Shown here: positions 36,850 to 45,536 of the stretch, piece by piece
Layout of the letters: each line of letters starts with the position of its first letter
Position numbering within the stretch: the first letter of the stretch is position 1
DNA from: Hymenobacter profundi
GTDB taxonomy: Bacteria; Bacteroidota; Bacteroidia; Cytophagales; Hymenobacteraceae
Direction: 5' to 3'
Assembly: GCF_019334315.1 (NCBI RefSeq)
Contig: NZ_JAHWGL010000001.1
Coordinates: forward strand, 1-64,000
Length of the DNA stretch: 64,000 nt
The notes under the pieces: model-generated
Told to the model about the DNA's origin: nothing
Database searches by the model: none
The model's input: only the letters and a program-made list of their open reading frames with translations
Position numbers and translations under genes: made by a program

Positions 36850-37722
36850 CTACCGCCAGCTCTGCACATTCAGGTACAGGCTGGGCTGTCCGGGGTAGAA
36901 TTTCCACTGGTCCTGGCTTTTATTCCGGGTGTAGACCAGATGCAGGGGAGTCGGGAAGGCCGCTGGAACATCAAAGGAATCATAGCTAGCTGTTTCTCCA
37001 ACCGCGTCGAGCCATTGCAGCGCCACTACTATCTTTTGACCTTTGTTGAGTTGCAGATTATAAGGCCTCAAATCGACGCTAATCCAGCCGTGCTGCTGTT
37101 CGGTAAGCACCAGTTGAATATCGGCGGGCAGCAACAATTCCGCCGGCCGGCTGTCGCGGACGGCATAGAACAGCAACCGAAGGCGGACCTGCCGGAACGG
37201 ATTTCTAGCCACGTACACGTTGAAATCGTCTACGTAGCAGTTACGGGAGGAAGTAAGGAAAGTCCCGAACTCCGAGCCGAGCTTTTCGCGTCGGCGGGTA
37301 CTATCCGCCACAATACTATTCACACCCCAGTGGGCTATTCCGCTGGTGCCGGTGCGTCCCAGTACCTGTGGCTTTAGTTGCTGGTGCCGCACCACTACCT
37401 CTCGCAACGTCTGCGGCTGCTTCCGCAACCGGATAGTTATGGGCTGTTGCCGTAACTGACGTACCACTAGTCGAGCCGGCTGGTAGCCTACGCATGTAAC
37501 CACCACACTATCCGTCGCTACAAGGTCTGGCGAGTCTGAGAAGCTGAAGTGCCCTTGGGCATCTGCCACAGTTCCTATGGCCTTGCCTTTCACCCCAACG
37601 GAAGCAAACGGCACGGGCGAGGCGGTAGAATCGTGGTACACTTGTCCTTGCAGGGTTTGGCCAACCAGCAGGGTAGGACGACATAGAATCGATAAAAAGC
37701 CGACTAATAGGGTGAGGCGCAT
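36850..37722 (-). CDS. Carboxypeptidase-like regulatory-domain protein (copy 1)
   Basis: A 290-residue exported protein. ATG 37722 gives a signal peptide (MRLTLLVGFLSILCRPTLLVG); the frame open to 37818 has no signal. Residues about 23-105 (LQGQVYHDSTASPVPFASVGVKGKAIGTVADAQGHFSF) form a CarboxypepD_reg-like beta sandwich as in TonB-dependent receptor N-termini. The remainder is shared with the paralogue at 42038: RNPFRQVRLRLLFYAVRD, DIQLVLTEQQHGWISVDLRPYNL, VALQWLDAV, and an ending DQWKFYPGQPSLYLNV. No membrane barrel follows. Role unknown; envelope-associated. A GTTGCAAC palindrome lies about 58 bases upstream. Confidence 0.85.
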   Translation of the reverse strand: MRLTLLVGFLSILCRPTLLVGQTLQGQVYHDSTASPVPFASVGVKGKAIGTVADAQGHFSFSDSPDLVATDSVVVTCVGYQPARLVVRQLRQQPITIRLRKQPQTLREVVVRHQQLKPQVLGRTGTSGIAHWGVNSIVADSTRRREKLGSEFGTFLTSSRNCYVDDFNVYVARNPFRQVRLRLLFYAVRDSRPAELLLPADIQLVLTEQQHGWISVDLRPYNLQLNKGQKIVVALQWLDAVGETASYDSFDVPAAFPTPLHLVYTRNKSQDQWKFYPGQPSLYLNVQSWR

Positions 37723-37772
37723 GAAGCTGTAGCGTTGATTGATACAGCTAAGGGAGTGCAGCCGGGTAGCAT

Positions 37773-37787
37773 AGCGTTGCAACGCGC
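37773..37787. promoter_or_regulatory. Palindromic motif upstream of regulatory-domain protein copy 1
   Basis: AGCGTTGCAACGCGC, with the perfect core CGTTGCAACG, about 58 bases upstream of the start at 37722. The same core occurs upstream of the paralogue at 42904. It is a candidate operator or shared element; nothing proves binding. Confidence 0.4.
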
Positions 37788-37885
37788 ACAAAAAAGCCCC
37801 GGTGGGGCCGAGGCGCATGGGGCTTCAAGAATTGGAACTATAAGGCGTAAATAATACTTTCGGCTCGATTTAAGAGCTATTTACT

Positions 37886-38614
37886 ATGCGTGTACAGATA
37901 CTGCTAATTATATTCCTTCTGCTAGGAACTGGTATATGGCTTTATGCCTACTGGATGCCTGCTTATAAAAGCCAACGAGCAGAAGATGAATTGAATACAA
38001 TACGCTACAATAGTCATTTTTTGGATAAAGAGTGGAAAAAGGCTTATTATCAAAAAGAAGCTGAACTTCGCACAGTTCGCAACACATTGTTGGATGCCAG
38101 TTCGGGCATTGCCATAGCTAGCGCTACCTTATTTCTGTTTGTCTTCAGGAAACGTCCTTACACGAATGGCCAGTTACGGCAGTTGCGTACTTTAAATAAG
38201 CAACAGTTCTTCCTCTGGTTCAATGCTGGTTGGCTACTACTCTTCGTTGCCTTGCACTGGTATTATCTATATAGAGGTGCAAGGGGTGATTTTCCTCCTT
38301 TCGCCGATTCTATTGGTATTCCGCTGATGTATGGTGAGACGGCCTTGCTATGGTGTTGGCCTTTTTTGAATGGCTTGTTACTACTGGCTTTGTGGCCTGC
38401 TAAGCTGCCCGCTTCGCTGTTCGTAAAGGCACGTCAGTACACATGGCGAGCCATACTAGTAGAAAGTTGGTGGGGTTTTCTTCTCCTGTTAGCTGTCCTC
38501 TATGCTATACTTACGGTGATTGATGGCGACCATCTGACTATTCCTGTTGCTTTGTTATTTGTCTATTTACTATTGACTTTACGAGCAGGCTATATACAAA
38601 TGCTTGGTCAATAG
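37886..38614 (+). CDS. Hypothetical multi-pass membrane protein
   Basis: A 242-residue membrane protein with about five hydrophobic helices: residues 4-24 (ILLIIFLLLGTGIWLYAYW), then a soluble part to about 75, and further helices near 75-90, 110-128, 150-172 and 190-235. There is no motif I can name. It is AT-richer than neighbouring core genes, which may mean recent acquisition. It converges with the Uma2 gene (38619), which is 5 bases away. Confidence 0.6.
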   Translation: MRVQILLIIFLLLGTGIWLYAYWMPAYKSQRAEDELNTIRYNSHFLDKEWKKAYYQKEAELRTVRNTLLDASSGIAIASATLFLFVFRKRPYTNGQLRQLRTLNKQQFFLWFNAGWLLLFVALHWYYLYRGARGDFPPFADSIGIPLMYGETALLWCWPFLNGLLLLALWPAKLPASLFVKARQYTWRAILVESWWGFLLLLAVLYAILTVIDGDHLTIPVALLFVYLLLTLRAGYIQMLGQ

Positions 38615-38618
38615 AACT

Positions 38619-39221
38619 CTACCTCAGTTCCGCCAGCCGCAGCCGGAACCCTGGTAGCACTGCTTCGCCCGAAAGCTCATGATCAAAGCCTTGTACCACC
38701 TCCGGCTCTGGCTGGCCGGGGCGGTAGAGGTAGGCGGTTTCTGTCTCGGGTACGAGCAGCCAGGCCAGTTGTGCCCCATTGCGGAGCCAGTCAAGCATCT
38801 TCGCTTGCAGGGTTTTAGTTGAATCAGTAGCCGATTTCAACTCCACCACAAACTCCGGGCACACAGGGGCAAACTTATCCTGCTGCTCAGTCGTCAGGGC
38901 GTTCCACTTAGCCGCCGAAACCCAGGAAGCATCCGGCGATAGTACGGAGCCATCGGGTAGGGTAAAACCAGTGTTGGAATCAAATATTTCACCAAGGTGG
39001 GGTTGTTGCTCCCACCACTTACCGAGTTGAAGATTTAAGCGGGCGTTGCGTTTGCCGGAGCGGCTGCCAGTGGGCGACATAAGAACAATTTCGTGGTTGG
39101 CCGTGCGCTCGATGCGCAACTCCGGATGCTGCTGGCAGAAGTCGAAAAACTCCGCATCGGTCATCTTTTCCAGGTACGGGCCGCGCAAAACCAGGCTGTG
39201 TTCGGAGAAGGAAGGTAGCAT
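38619..39221 (-). CDS. Uma2 family endonuclease-like protein (DUF820)
   Basis: A 200-residue protein of the Uma2/DUF820 family, which has a PD-(D/E)xK restriction-nuclease fold. The candidate catalytic residues are Asp in LSPDASWVSAAKW, Glu and Lys in EFVVELKSATDSTKT, as in other members. The starts PYLEKMTDAEFFDFCQQHPELRIERTANHEIVLM and MSPTGSRSGKRNARLN are family-typical. These proteins are common in Cytophagales and cyanobacteria; a true nuclease activity is unproven in most. The start at 39221 was chosen over 39254 by alignment with the domain start. Confidence 0.88.
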   Translation of the reverse strand: MLPSFSEHSLVLRGPYLEKMTDAEFFDFCQQHPELRIERTANHEIVLMSPTGSRSGKRNARLNLQLGKWWEQQPHLGEIFDSNTGFTLPDGSVLSPDASWVSAAKWNALTTEQQDKFAPVCPEFVVELKSATDSTKTLQAKMLDWLRNGAQLAWLLVPETETAYLYRPGQPEPEVVQGFDHELSGEAVLPGFRLRLAELR

Positions 39222-39322
39222 AGCAGAAAGATACGCGTTTGGTCGTAATGCCAAAACGTGGATAGTAGGCTCAACGTTCAGGAGGCGTTTCTACCTCATC
39301 CACCCATTTGCGCACAGCCAAT

Positions 39323-39354
39323 AAAAAAGCTCCGGCCAGTGGCCGGAGCTTTTT
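39323..39354 (-). terminator. Terminator downstream of hxlA
   Basis: AAAAAAGCTCCGGCC and GGCCGGAGCTTTTT form a 13-bp stem with a 3-base loop, giving T runs on both strands. Its position after the minus-strand hxlA gene (ends 39408) fits terminator function. Confidence 0.85.
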
Positions 39355-39407
39355 CGATAGCCTAGTAAGGCGTGTGTACTACGGATGCAGCAAAGAGACT
39401 ACCTGCC

Positions 39408-40040
39408 TTAGGCAGCGTCGAGGGCTTCGCGTAGCTCCTTGGCAGCAGCGGCCGGATCGGCGGCGCTATAGATAGCACCACCGGCAACGGCAACAGCTAC
39501 GCCAGCTTGCTTCACGGCAGCAATGTTGCTCAGGTTGACACCGCCCGCAATGGAAACAGGTACACCGGCGCGCTTCGCCTCATCAATCAGGACTTGGATA
39601 GAATAGCCTTCCAGAGCCTGCTCGTCGAGGCCGGCGTGCAGCTCCACGAATTCTACGCCCAGCGCACTTACTTCCTGAGCCCGCTTCACGCGGTCGGCAA
39701 CGCCAATAGTGTCTACTACCACGCCTTTGCCGTGCGCTTTGGCTGCTTTCACAGCGCCTACGATGGTAGCGTTGTCTACGGCTCCCAGGATGGTTACTAG
39801 GTCAGCGCCGGCTTTGAAGGCCATGTCCGCTTCCAGCTCACCCGTATCGGCGGTTTTGAAATCGGCAAAAACGAGTTTGTCGGGGTGTGCTTGCTTCATG
39901 GCCGTAATAACGGCGAGGCCTTCACTCTTGATCAGGGGCGTGCCCAATTCAATGATATCAACGTAGGGCGCTACTTTACCAGCCAGGGTCAAAGCCTCTT
40001 GGGTGCTTAGTAGGTCGATTGCAACTTGTAATTTAGCCAT
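39408..40040 (-). CDS. hxlA: 3-hexulose-6-phosphate synthase
   Basis: A 210-residue TIM-barrel enzyme of the orotidine decarboxylase superfamily, joining formaldehyde to ribulose-5-phosphate to give D-arabino-3-hexulose-6-phosphate. The superfamily DxKTxD metal motif is present as FADFKTADTG, preceded by VDIIELGTPLIKSEG, and followed by GADLVTILGAVDNATI and VELHAGLDEQALEG. The same fold serves 3-keto-L-gulonate-6-phosphate decarboxylases, but the partner hxlB gene directly upstream fixes the assignment to the ribulose-monophosphate pathway. It is about 60 bases downstream of hxlB, same strand, cotranscribed. Confidence 0.9.
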   Translation of the reverse strand: MAKLQVAIDLLSTQEALTLAGKVAPYVDIIELGTPLIKSEGLAVITAMKQAHPDKLVFADFKTADTGELEADMAFKAGADLVTILGAVDNATIVGAVKAAKAHGKGVVVDTIGVADRVKRAQEVSALGVEFVELHAGLDEQALEGYSIQVLIDEAKRAGVPVSIAGGVNLSNIAAVKQAGVAVAVAGGAIYSAADPAAAAKELREALDAA

Positions 40041-40099
40041 GATTGTGGGTCTGATTTTGTGTTAGGTAGGAGAAAAAGGGGAGGAGTGTCCCCAGGAAA

Positions 40100-40684
40100 T
40101 TATTCTAGGTTGGCATGTCGCTTCCACAGCTCTTCGGCCGGGGTGCCATCCAAGCCCCATAGGGTCTGGAAGATTGCATCGAGGAGCAGCAGAACGCTTT
40201 GCTCGAACAGGCTGCCGGCATATTGCGCCGAGATTTCGCCGCCGTGGTCCTGCTTCTGGGCGGCGGGCAGCACGGCCACATGCGTAGCCAGCGCCGCCAG
40301 CGGCGACGAGGTGGTAGTGGAAATAGCCACCACCCGAGCGCCGGCTGCGGCTGCTTTTTCGGCTGCTTTCACGATGCTGCTGGTGGTGCCGGAGCCGGAG
40401 CCGGCCAATAGCACATCGCCGCTGCCGATGGCAGGGGTAGTGGTTTCGCCTACCACAAACACCGTCAGGCCGAGGTGCATCAGGCGCATGGCGGCGGCTT
40501 TCAAGGCCAGTCCGGTGCGCCCGGCTCCCACAACAAACACCCGGTTGGCCTGTTGCAAGAGCGGAAGGATTGCCGCTACCTGGTCGAAATCAAGCTTTTC
40601 GGCTAGCTGTTGATTTTCCCGGATGATCTGCTCTAGATGGTTGTGCAGGGTTGTGCTCAGCGCATCGGAAGGTGTCTTGCTCAT
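40100..40684 (-). CDS. hxlB: 6-phospho-3-hexuloisomerase
   Basis: A 194-residue SIS-domain isomerase that converts 3-hexulose-6-phosphate to fructose-6-phosphate, completing formaldehyde fixation. Signature pieces are ANRVFVVGAGRTGLALKAAAMRL, VGETTTPAIGSGDVLLAGSGSGTTSS, and the ending AQYAGSLFEQSVLLLLDAIF. It is the first gene of the pair, starting about 250 bases from the divergent AraC regulator at 40934, which is likely its regulator. The combination is found in methylotrophs and some Bacillus and archaea; in a Hymenobacter-like genome it is more likely for formaldehyde detoxification or ribose-5-phosphate supply. Confidence 0.9.
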   Translation of the reverse strand: MSKTPSDALSTTLHNHLEQIIRENQQLAEKLDFDQVAAILPLLQQANRVFVVGAGRTGLALKAAAMRLMHLGLTVFVVGETTTPAIGSGDVLLAGSGSGTTSSIVKAAEKAAAAGARVVAISTTTSSPLAALATHVAVLPAAQKQDHGGEISAQYAGSLFEQSVLLLLDAIFQTLWGLDGTPAEELWKRHANLE

Positions 40685-40933
40685 GGGGTCCGCAGGTTTT
40701 GGATTCGGCTACGTAGCTGGTTACTCAGATAGTACCGCTCGGCTGGAAAAGCGAATCAGGATACTATGCTGCAAAGCTAGGGCAGGCTGCACGGCCATAC
40801 TGGCAGAATGGTATCAAGTGGTAGCAGTATCCTATCGAACCCCACCTGCGGGCTACGTTTTGCCAGGTAGCCCGCGTATTTTACCTCCATTTGCATCGCT
40901 GCCCGAGTGCAGATACATTCTGACCACCCACCC

Positions 40934-41857
40934 ATGCGTGTACCTGATTTGCTTCCTCTCATCCCGCTGCCCAACGCGCAGAACCTTACGACCCTGATTG
41001 ACAACAGGCGGGTACAAACGCTGGAAAACTATGAGATTAGTCTGCTCGAAACCTATATACAAAGTGCGCAGGTAGAGCAGTCGTACAGCGACCTGGTGCT
41101 CACCAATATGCTACGCGGCAAGAAGGTGATGCACCTGTTGGAGCAGGAGAAGTTTAACTACCTGCCCGGCAATACGATGGTAGTGCCACCCAATTTGAAG
41201 ATGAGGATTGATTTCCCGGAGGCCTCAGATGAGAACCCTACCCAGTGCGTGGCCCTGGCCATTGACCGGCTGCAAATCATCGACACGGTGAACTATCTGA
41301 ACGAGCACTACCCCAAAACGGAGGACGAAAAGTGGACCTTTAGCTTCAACCAGCACTACTTCTACAACGATGAAGAAGTGACCGCGCTGCTGTATAAATT
41401 GGTGCGGATCGGGTTTGGTGATTCCCGCAACAAAGATATTCTGGCCGATTTCACAGTGAAAGAGCTGCTGCTCCGCATCATGCAGGTGCAAAGTCTCCAC
41501 GAAAAGGAGCACAACGTGGCCGTGCTGGCTACCTCCAACCGGTTTGCGCACATTCTGCACTACATCAAAGAGAACATTGCGGAGAAAATCAGCGTCGACG
41601 ACCTGAGCGAGAAGGTGTACATGAGCAAGCCCAATTTTTACCGGGCCTTCAAGCACGAATTTGGTCTGTCGCCCATCGACTACATTATTAAAGAGCGCAT
41701 GCGCCTAGCCAAAAAGTGCCTGAAAAACCCCGCGCTCAGCATCACCGAAATATGCTTCAAAGCGGGCTTCAGCAACCTGAACTACTTCACGCGCATGTTC
41801 CGGCAACTGGAAGGCATCACCCCGACGGACTATCGCGTATTGTGCCTGGCTAGGTAG
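40934..41857 (+). CDS. AraC family transcriptional regulator, divergent from hxlBA
   Basis: A 307-residue DNA-binding protein. The N-terminal 190 residues are an AraC-type sensor region (HLLEQEKFNYLPGNTMVVPPN). The C-terminal 100 residues are a double helix-turn-helix AraC domain: VDDLSEKVYMSKPNFYRAF, KECG-like FGLSPIDYIIKERM, ITEICFKAGFSNLNYFTRMF, and GITPTDYR. The start ATG 40934 (MRVPDLLPLIPLP) was taken in preference to the frame's first Met at 40907, both being possible. Facing hxlB with a shared 250-base promoter region, it is likely to control the formaldehyde genes, which would be inducible; that is inference. Confidence 0.87.
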   Translation: MRVPDLLPLIPLPNAQNLTTLIDNRRVQTLENYEISLLETYIQSAQVEQSYSDLVLTNMLRGKKVMHLLEQEKFNYLPGNTMVVPPNLKMRIDFPEASDENPTQCVALAIDRLQIIDTVNYLNEHYPKTEDEKWTFSFNQHYFYNDEEVTALLYKLVRIGFGDSRNKDILADFTVKELLLRIMQVQSLHEKEHNVAVLATSNRFAHILHYIKENIAEKISVDDLSEKVYMSKPNFYRAFKHEFGLSPIDYIIKERMRLAKKCLKNPALSITEICFKAGFSNLNYFTRMFRQLEGITPTDYRVLCLAR

Positions 41858-41932
41858 ACTGGGTCCCTACCCGGTGGCATTGCACTTGGCTCTAGCAGCC
41901 ATCCACCTATTATAGTATGCTGCTTGCTACTT

Positions 41933-42007
41933 CGTAGCCGAAGGCTTCAGTTCTGAGACGATAGGCCCCGTTCATTTTAGCTTTCAAAGCTGAAGTCCTG
42001 GGCTACG
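41933..42007. repeat. Imperfect palindrome between AraC and regulatory-domain gene
   Basis: CGTAGCCGAAGGCTTCAG (41933-41950) pairs imperfectly with CTGAAGTCCTGGGCTACGG near 41989-42007. It may serve as terminator for the AraC gene and resembles the other interspersed hairpins. Confidence 0.6.
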
Positions 42008-42037
42008 GAAGGGTGCGGTCTTCAGTCTAATACTTCC

Positions 42038-42904
42038 CTAGTCACGGGGACTCGCTACTGTCACATACAAGCTCAGATTTACGGGTTGCACGTGCCATTG
42101 ATCCTCGGATTTGTCACGGAATACCATGCGGTGCGTAGCCGATAAAGCAGCCGGAATCAGCAGTACGTTCCACTGGTTTTTGTCGGCGCGGTCGCGGGCT
42201 TCCAGGCCGTCGAGCCACTCCAGCGTCACGGCCACGCGCTTGTTGTCACCTACGCAAACCAGGTAGGGTTGTAGGTTGATGTGTTGCCAGCCTTTGGGGG
42301 CATTGTCGGGTACGGCAAACTGAATGTCTTGCGTGAGCAGGCTGGCGGCCGGGTGGTCTTCGGCGTCGAGCGTGCGCACGTTGAGGCGGAAACGTAGATT
42401 CTTGTAGTTGCGGGTCCCGAAATACACGTGCGCATCTTCTAGGTAGCTGCCTGGTTTCACGTGCAGGATGGTCCCTACCTCACGGCCAGGGATGCTGGCG
42501 GGGCTTTTGTCGGTAGACAGGTGAAAGTTGTAGTAGGTGAAGCCCCAAATACCGTCGCGGCCCAGGCGGTGGCGTTTCCAGCCATTGGCGCGCACGTGCA
42601 CTTCGCCGAGGGTCTGGGCTTGTGGCGTCAGCTTAATGGTAGCGTGACGCGTCAGCTCAGCAGCTAGTACTTTGTAAGGCCGGTAGCCCACACAAGAAAA
42701 TACTACCGTGTCATTAGCCGCAGCGGCAGCCAGTTGCTGCGGGTTAAAATGTCCCTGGGCATCAGCCACCGTTCCAATGGGTTTGCCTTTCACCCCCACA
42801 GAGGCATAGGGCACGGCGGCGTTGGTGTCAGCATTGATAATGGCTGGGGTAGGGCCCTGAAAGAAGAATGATGAAAGCGGAAGAAATAGGAGATAGGCTA
42901 TCAT
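42038..42904 (-). CDS. Carboxypeptidase-like regulatory-domain protein (copy 2)
   Basis: A 288-residue exported protein, paralogue of the one at 36850. ATG 42904 gives a hydrophobic signal (MIAYLLFLPLSSFFFQG). Residues about 20-95 contain INADTNAAVPYASVGVKGKP and IGTVADAQGHFNPQQL, matching copy 1, and the C-terminal part shares LRFRLNVRTLDAEDHP, DIQFAVPDNAPKGWQHINLQPYL, VALTLEWLDGL-like and the DQWHVQPVNLSLYVTV ending. Function unknown. A CGTTGCAACG palindrome lies about 52 bases upstream, as for copy 1. Confidence 0.85.
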   Translation of the reverse strand: MIAYLLFLPLSSFFFQGPTPAIINADTNAAVPYASVGVKGKPIGTVADAQGHFNPQQLAAAAANDTVVFSCVGYRPYKVLAAELTRHATIKLTPQAQTLGEVHVRANGWKRHRLGRDGIWGFTYYNFHLSTDKSPASIPGREVGTILHVKPGSYLEDAHVYFGTRNYKNLRFRLNVRTLDAEDHPAASLLTQDIQFAVPDNAPKGWQHINLQPYLVCVGDNKRVAVTLEWLDGLEARDRADKNQWNVLLIPAALSATHRMVFRDKSEDQWHVQPVNLSLYVTVASPRD

Positions 42905-42948
42905 GTAAAGAAGAATGATGTAGCCAGTAGAGTGAGAAGGAAACCCCA

Positions 42949-42963
42949 AACGTTGCAACGCTA
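42949..42963. promoter_or_regulatory. Palindromic motif upstream of regulatory-domain protein copy 2
   Basis: AAACGTTGCAACGCT, with the perfect core CGTTGCAACG at 42951-42960, about 52 bases before the start at 42904. See the matching site at 37773-37787. Confidence 0.4.
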
Positions 42964-42976
42964 CCCTCCCAAAAAC

Positions 42977-43018
42977 AAAACTCCCGGCTGAAGCAACGCG
43001 CTTCAGCCGGGAGTTTTT
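42977..43018 (-). terminator. Terminator of the GH15 gene
   Basis: AAAACTCCCGGCTGAAG pairs with CTTCAGCCGGGAGTTTT around an 8-base loop (17-base arms). It lies 140 bases past the stop of the GH15 gene, the nearest minus-strand gene upstream. Confidence 0.75.
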
Positions 43019-43157
43019 AGGTTGAATTTGTCCGAAGTTGTTCAGGCAAATGCTAAGTCAGAGTTAGCAGTAGGGATACAAAATAATCGGAGTTGCTGAT
43101 GTCAGTTCAGTTGCGTAGTTCCAAACGTCCAACACCACAACAGCAACGCAATGGTTC

Positions 43158-45011
43158 CTACCCTACAAACAAATGACCCTGTTGCGTCTTGCCGCTGTGG
43201 CGCTCGTCCAGGTCACGGTTGAGCTGAAACGCGGCGCTGATAAGGGCTAGATGCGTAAAGGCTTGCGGGTAGTTGCCGATCTGCTCGCCGGCCGTTCCAA
43301 TCTGCTCGGAGTAGAGGCCCAGCGGACTCGCGAAGCCCAGTAGCTTCTCAAATAGCAGGGTAGCCTTGTCCAAATCGCCTGCCCGCGACAGGTTCTCGAT
43401 GTACCAGAACGAGCACATCGTGAACGTGCCTTCCTCTCCTTCCAGGCCATCGGAGGCACCCCCGCCGGCGTGGTAGCGGTACATCAACGAGTCAATAATC
43501 AGCTCCTTTTCGAGGGTGCGCATGGTAGACTGCCAGCGCGGCTCGGCTGGGCTAAACATACGCACTAGTGGAAGTAACAGCACGGCGGCATCCAGTACAT
43601 CACCGCCTTTATACTGCACAAAGGCTTGTTTTTCCTCGCTCCAATAGTTCGTGAATACTTCCTGGTAAATCTCATCGCGCACCTTGTACCACTTTTCCAG
43701 CGGGGCCGGGAACGAGCGGTCGTTGGCAATCTGAATGCCGCGGTCCAGCGCTACCCAGCACATCATTTTGGCCGAAATGAACTGGCGCTCCTCGTCGCGC
43801 ACTTCCCACATACCGTGGTCCTCCTCCTGCCAGTTCTCCGCCACAAAATCCACCAGCCGCGACACGTGTTTCCAAAAGTCGTAGGTGATGGCGCCGCCGT
43901 ACTTGTTGTAGAGATAAATCGTGTCAAGCAGCTCGCCGTAGATGTCAAGCTGAAACTGCTGAGCGGCGCCATTACCAATGCGCACCGGACGCGAATCGCG
44001 GTAGCCGGCCAGGTGCAATAGCTCCTTTTCGGGTAGGTCAGTGGAGCCATCCACAGCATACATCAACTGCAAGTCGGCGGCGTCTTTCAACTGGTTGCAC
44101 CGCTCCATAATCCAGTGCAGAAAAGCTTTCGATTCGGTGGTAAAGCCCAGACGCAAAAATGCATACATGGTAAAGGCCGCGTCGCGAATCCAGGTGAAGC
44201 GGTAGTCCCAGTTGCGGGCACCACCCACGCACTCGGGCAGGCTGAAAGTAGCCGCCGCTACCGTTGAGCCGTATTGGAGTGAGGTAAGCAGCTTGAGCGT
44301 AATAGCGGAGCGCAGCACCGTTTCGCGCCAACGGCCAATGTAGGTACTACTTTCAATCCACTCGCGCCAGTACGTTAGCGTATCCTGAAAAGCGCCTTCG
44401 GTGTAGTGCGCCAGGTCGCGGGCGATAAAAGAAGGGTCGTCAACGGGTGTGGCTTCAATTACAAAACTGGCCGTGTCGCCGGCTTCCAGGGTCCAGGTGC
44501 CGGTAGCGTCGCCGGTGCCGGTAGGCTGAAGCGTCCGGTCGCCAAGCAGACGAAACTGAAAGTCCTTCTCGCTGGTGCTGCGGAAAAGCAGGTCATTCTC
44601 CTGCTGCACCAGCTCGTGCGGCGCGCGGGCGTAGTCGAAACGGGGGCAGCAGTGCATAGTAAACGTCATGCTGCCTTTGATGACACGCAGCATCCGCACC
44701 ACGGCGCAGTTCTGCTCCTGGTGCTTGATGGGCATGAAATCCGTCAGCTCGGCAATGCCGCCTTTAAAGTAGAAGCGCGTTAGGAGCACGCCCGTGTTAG
44801 GCAGGTAAAGTTGTTTGGATTGCACCCCTTCGTCGGCGGGAGTCAGTGCCCAATGTCCGCCCTTTTCAGCGTCGAGCAGCGAGGCAAAGATGGTAGGGGA
44901 GTCGAAGCGGGTGAAAGGAAGGTAATCTATTGAGCCTCTGTTCGATACTAGCGCAACCGTATGTAGGTTGCCCACCAGGCCATAGTCTTCTAAAGGAGTA
45001 GCTTGCGTCAT
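43158..45011 (-). CDS. GH15 family glucanohydrolase (glucoamylase/trehalase type)
   Basis: A 617-residue enzyme of glycoside hydrolase family 15. The N-terminal beta domain starts TPLEDYGLVGNLHTVALVSN, and the helical (alpha/alpha)6 catalytic part has LPECVGGARNWDYRFTWIRDAAFTMYAFLRLGF, the usual acid Glu region, and GEEGTFTMCSFWYIENLSRAG near 540. There is no signal peptide, so it is cytoplasmic, fitting glucoamylase-like or trehalase-like activity in glycogen or trehalose turnover; which is not clear. The frame is open to 45152, but ATG 45011 gives the family start. No trehalose synthesis gene is adjacent. Confidence 0.93.
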   Translation of the reverse strand: MTQATPLEDYGLVGNLHTVALVSNRGSIDYLPFTRFDSPTIFASLLDAEKGGHWALTPADEGVQSKQLYLPNTGVLLTRFYFKGGIAELTDFMPIKHQEQNCAVVRMLRVIKGSMTFTMHCCPRFDYARAPHELVQQENDLLFRSTSEKDFQFRLLGDRTLQPTGTGDATGTWTLEAGDTASFVIEATPVDDPSFIARDLAHYTEGAFQDTLTYWREWIESSTYIGRWRETVLRSAITLKLLTSLQYGSTVAAATFSLPECVGGARNWDYRFTWIRDAAFTMYAFLRLGFTTESKAFLHWIMERCNQLKDAADLQLMYAVDGSTDLPEKELLHLAGYRDSRPVRIGNGAAQQFQLDIYGELLDTIYLYNKYGGAITYDFWKHVSRLVDFVAENWQEEDHGMWEVRDEERQFISAKMMCWVALDRGIQIANDRSFPAPLEKWYKVRDEIYQEVFTNYWSEEKQAFVQYKGGDVLDAAVLLLPLVRMFSPAEPRWQSTMRTLEKELIIDSLMYRYHAGGGASDGLEGEEGTFTMCSFWYIENLSRAGDLDKATLLFEKLLGFASPLGLYSEQIGTAGEQIGNYPQAFTHLALISAAFQLNRDLDERHSGKTQQGHLFVG

Positions 45012-45179
45012 AAAAGAAGTAGGTACACGAGTGTGCAGTACCCTAACAACGCAAAAGGTCCTTCGACAGGCGAGGTTGACGCAAATTTTGTAGAGTGATT
45101 TGGGAGCAGGCGATTTCCGTAAATCGTTCGGCGGCTTGTAGCACTCACCCACAGGTTGCCGAACGGTTTGCGCCTCGAT

Positions 45180-45536
45180 TTACTCGTAGTCAGCCGCTTT
45201 TTCCAGCGCCTGTTCCAACTCGTTGGCGGCCTTTTCGATGTCGTGGTAGCCTTGCTGGGCGGCACGCTCCTTGGCCGCTAGTAGGCCGTCGCGGTGCACG
45301 GTTTTGAAGTCACCGTAGGGAAACTTGTAGCGGCCCTTGGTGTCTTCGCCCATGCTGGTGTCTTCGCCGAGGTGCCACTTGGCGTATTCTTCTATCTCGT
45401 GCTGGTCAATAAACTTGTTCTCAGCGGCCGTATTGGGGTTATGCTGGCTCCAATGGCCGGAGTCGTTTTTGATTTTTCCGTCTTTGATGAGTTGCTTAGC
45501 ATACGCTACGGCCTTCTTGTTTACCTGAATGCTCAT
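45180..45536 (-). CDS. Conserved-looking hypothetical protein, 118 residues
   Basis: A 118-residue soluble protein with no signal peptide and mostly helical, charged composition: SIQVNKKAVAYAKQLIKDGK, KNDSGHWSQHNPNTAAENKF, then IEEYAKWHLGEDTSMGEDTK, FPYGDFKTVHRDGLLAAKER. The HWSQHNPNTAAEN and YAKWHLG motifs look conserved and I recall similar small proteins in Bacteroidota without a function. It may be stress-related; not established. Monocistronic, diverging from lepA. Confidence 0.75.
   Translation of the reverse strand: MSIQVNKKAVAYAKQLIKDGKIKNDSGHWSQHNPNTAAENKFIDQHEIEEYAKWHLGEDTSMGEDTKGRYKFPYGDFKTVHRDGLLAAKERAAQQGYHDIEKAANELEQALEKAADYE

Noticed and set aside
39408-40040. HxlA as 3-keto-L-gulonate-6-phosphate decarboxylase
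   Set aside because: Same superfamily, but the adjacent hexuloisomerase gene and absence of ascorbate-pathway genes favour hexulose-phosphate synthase.
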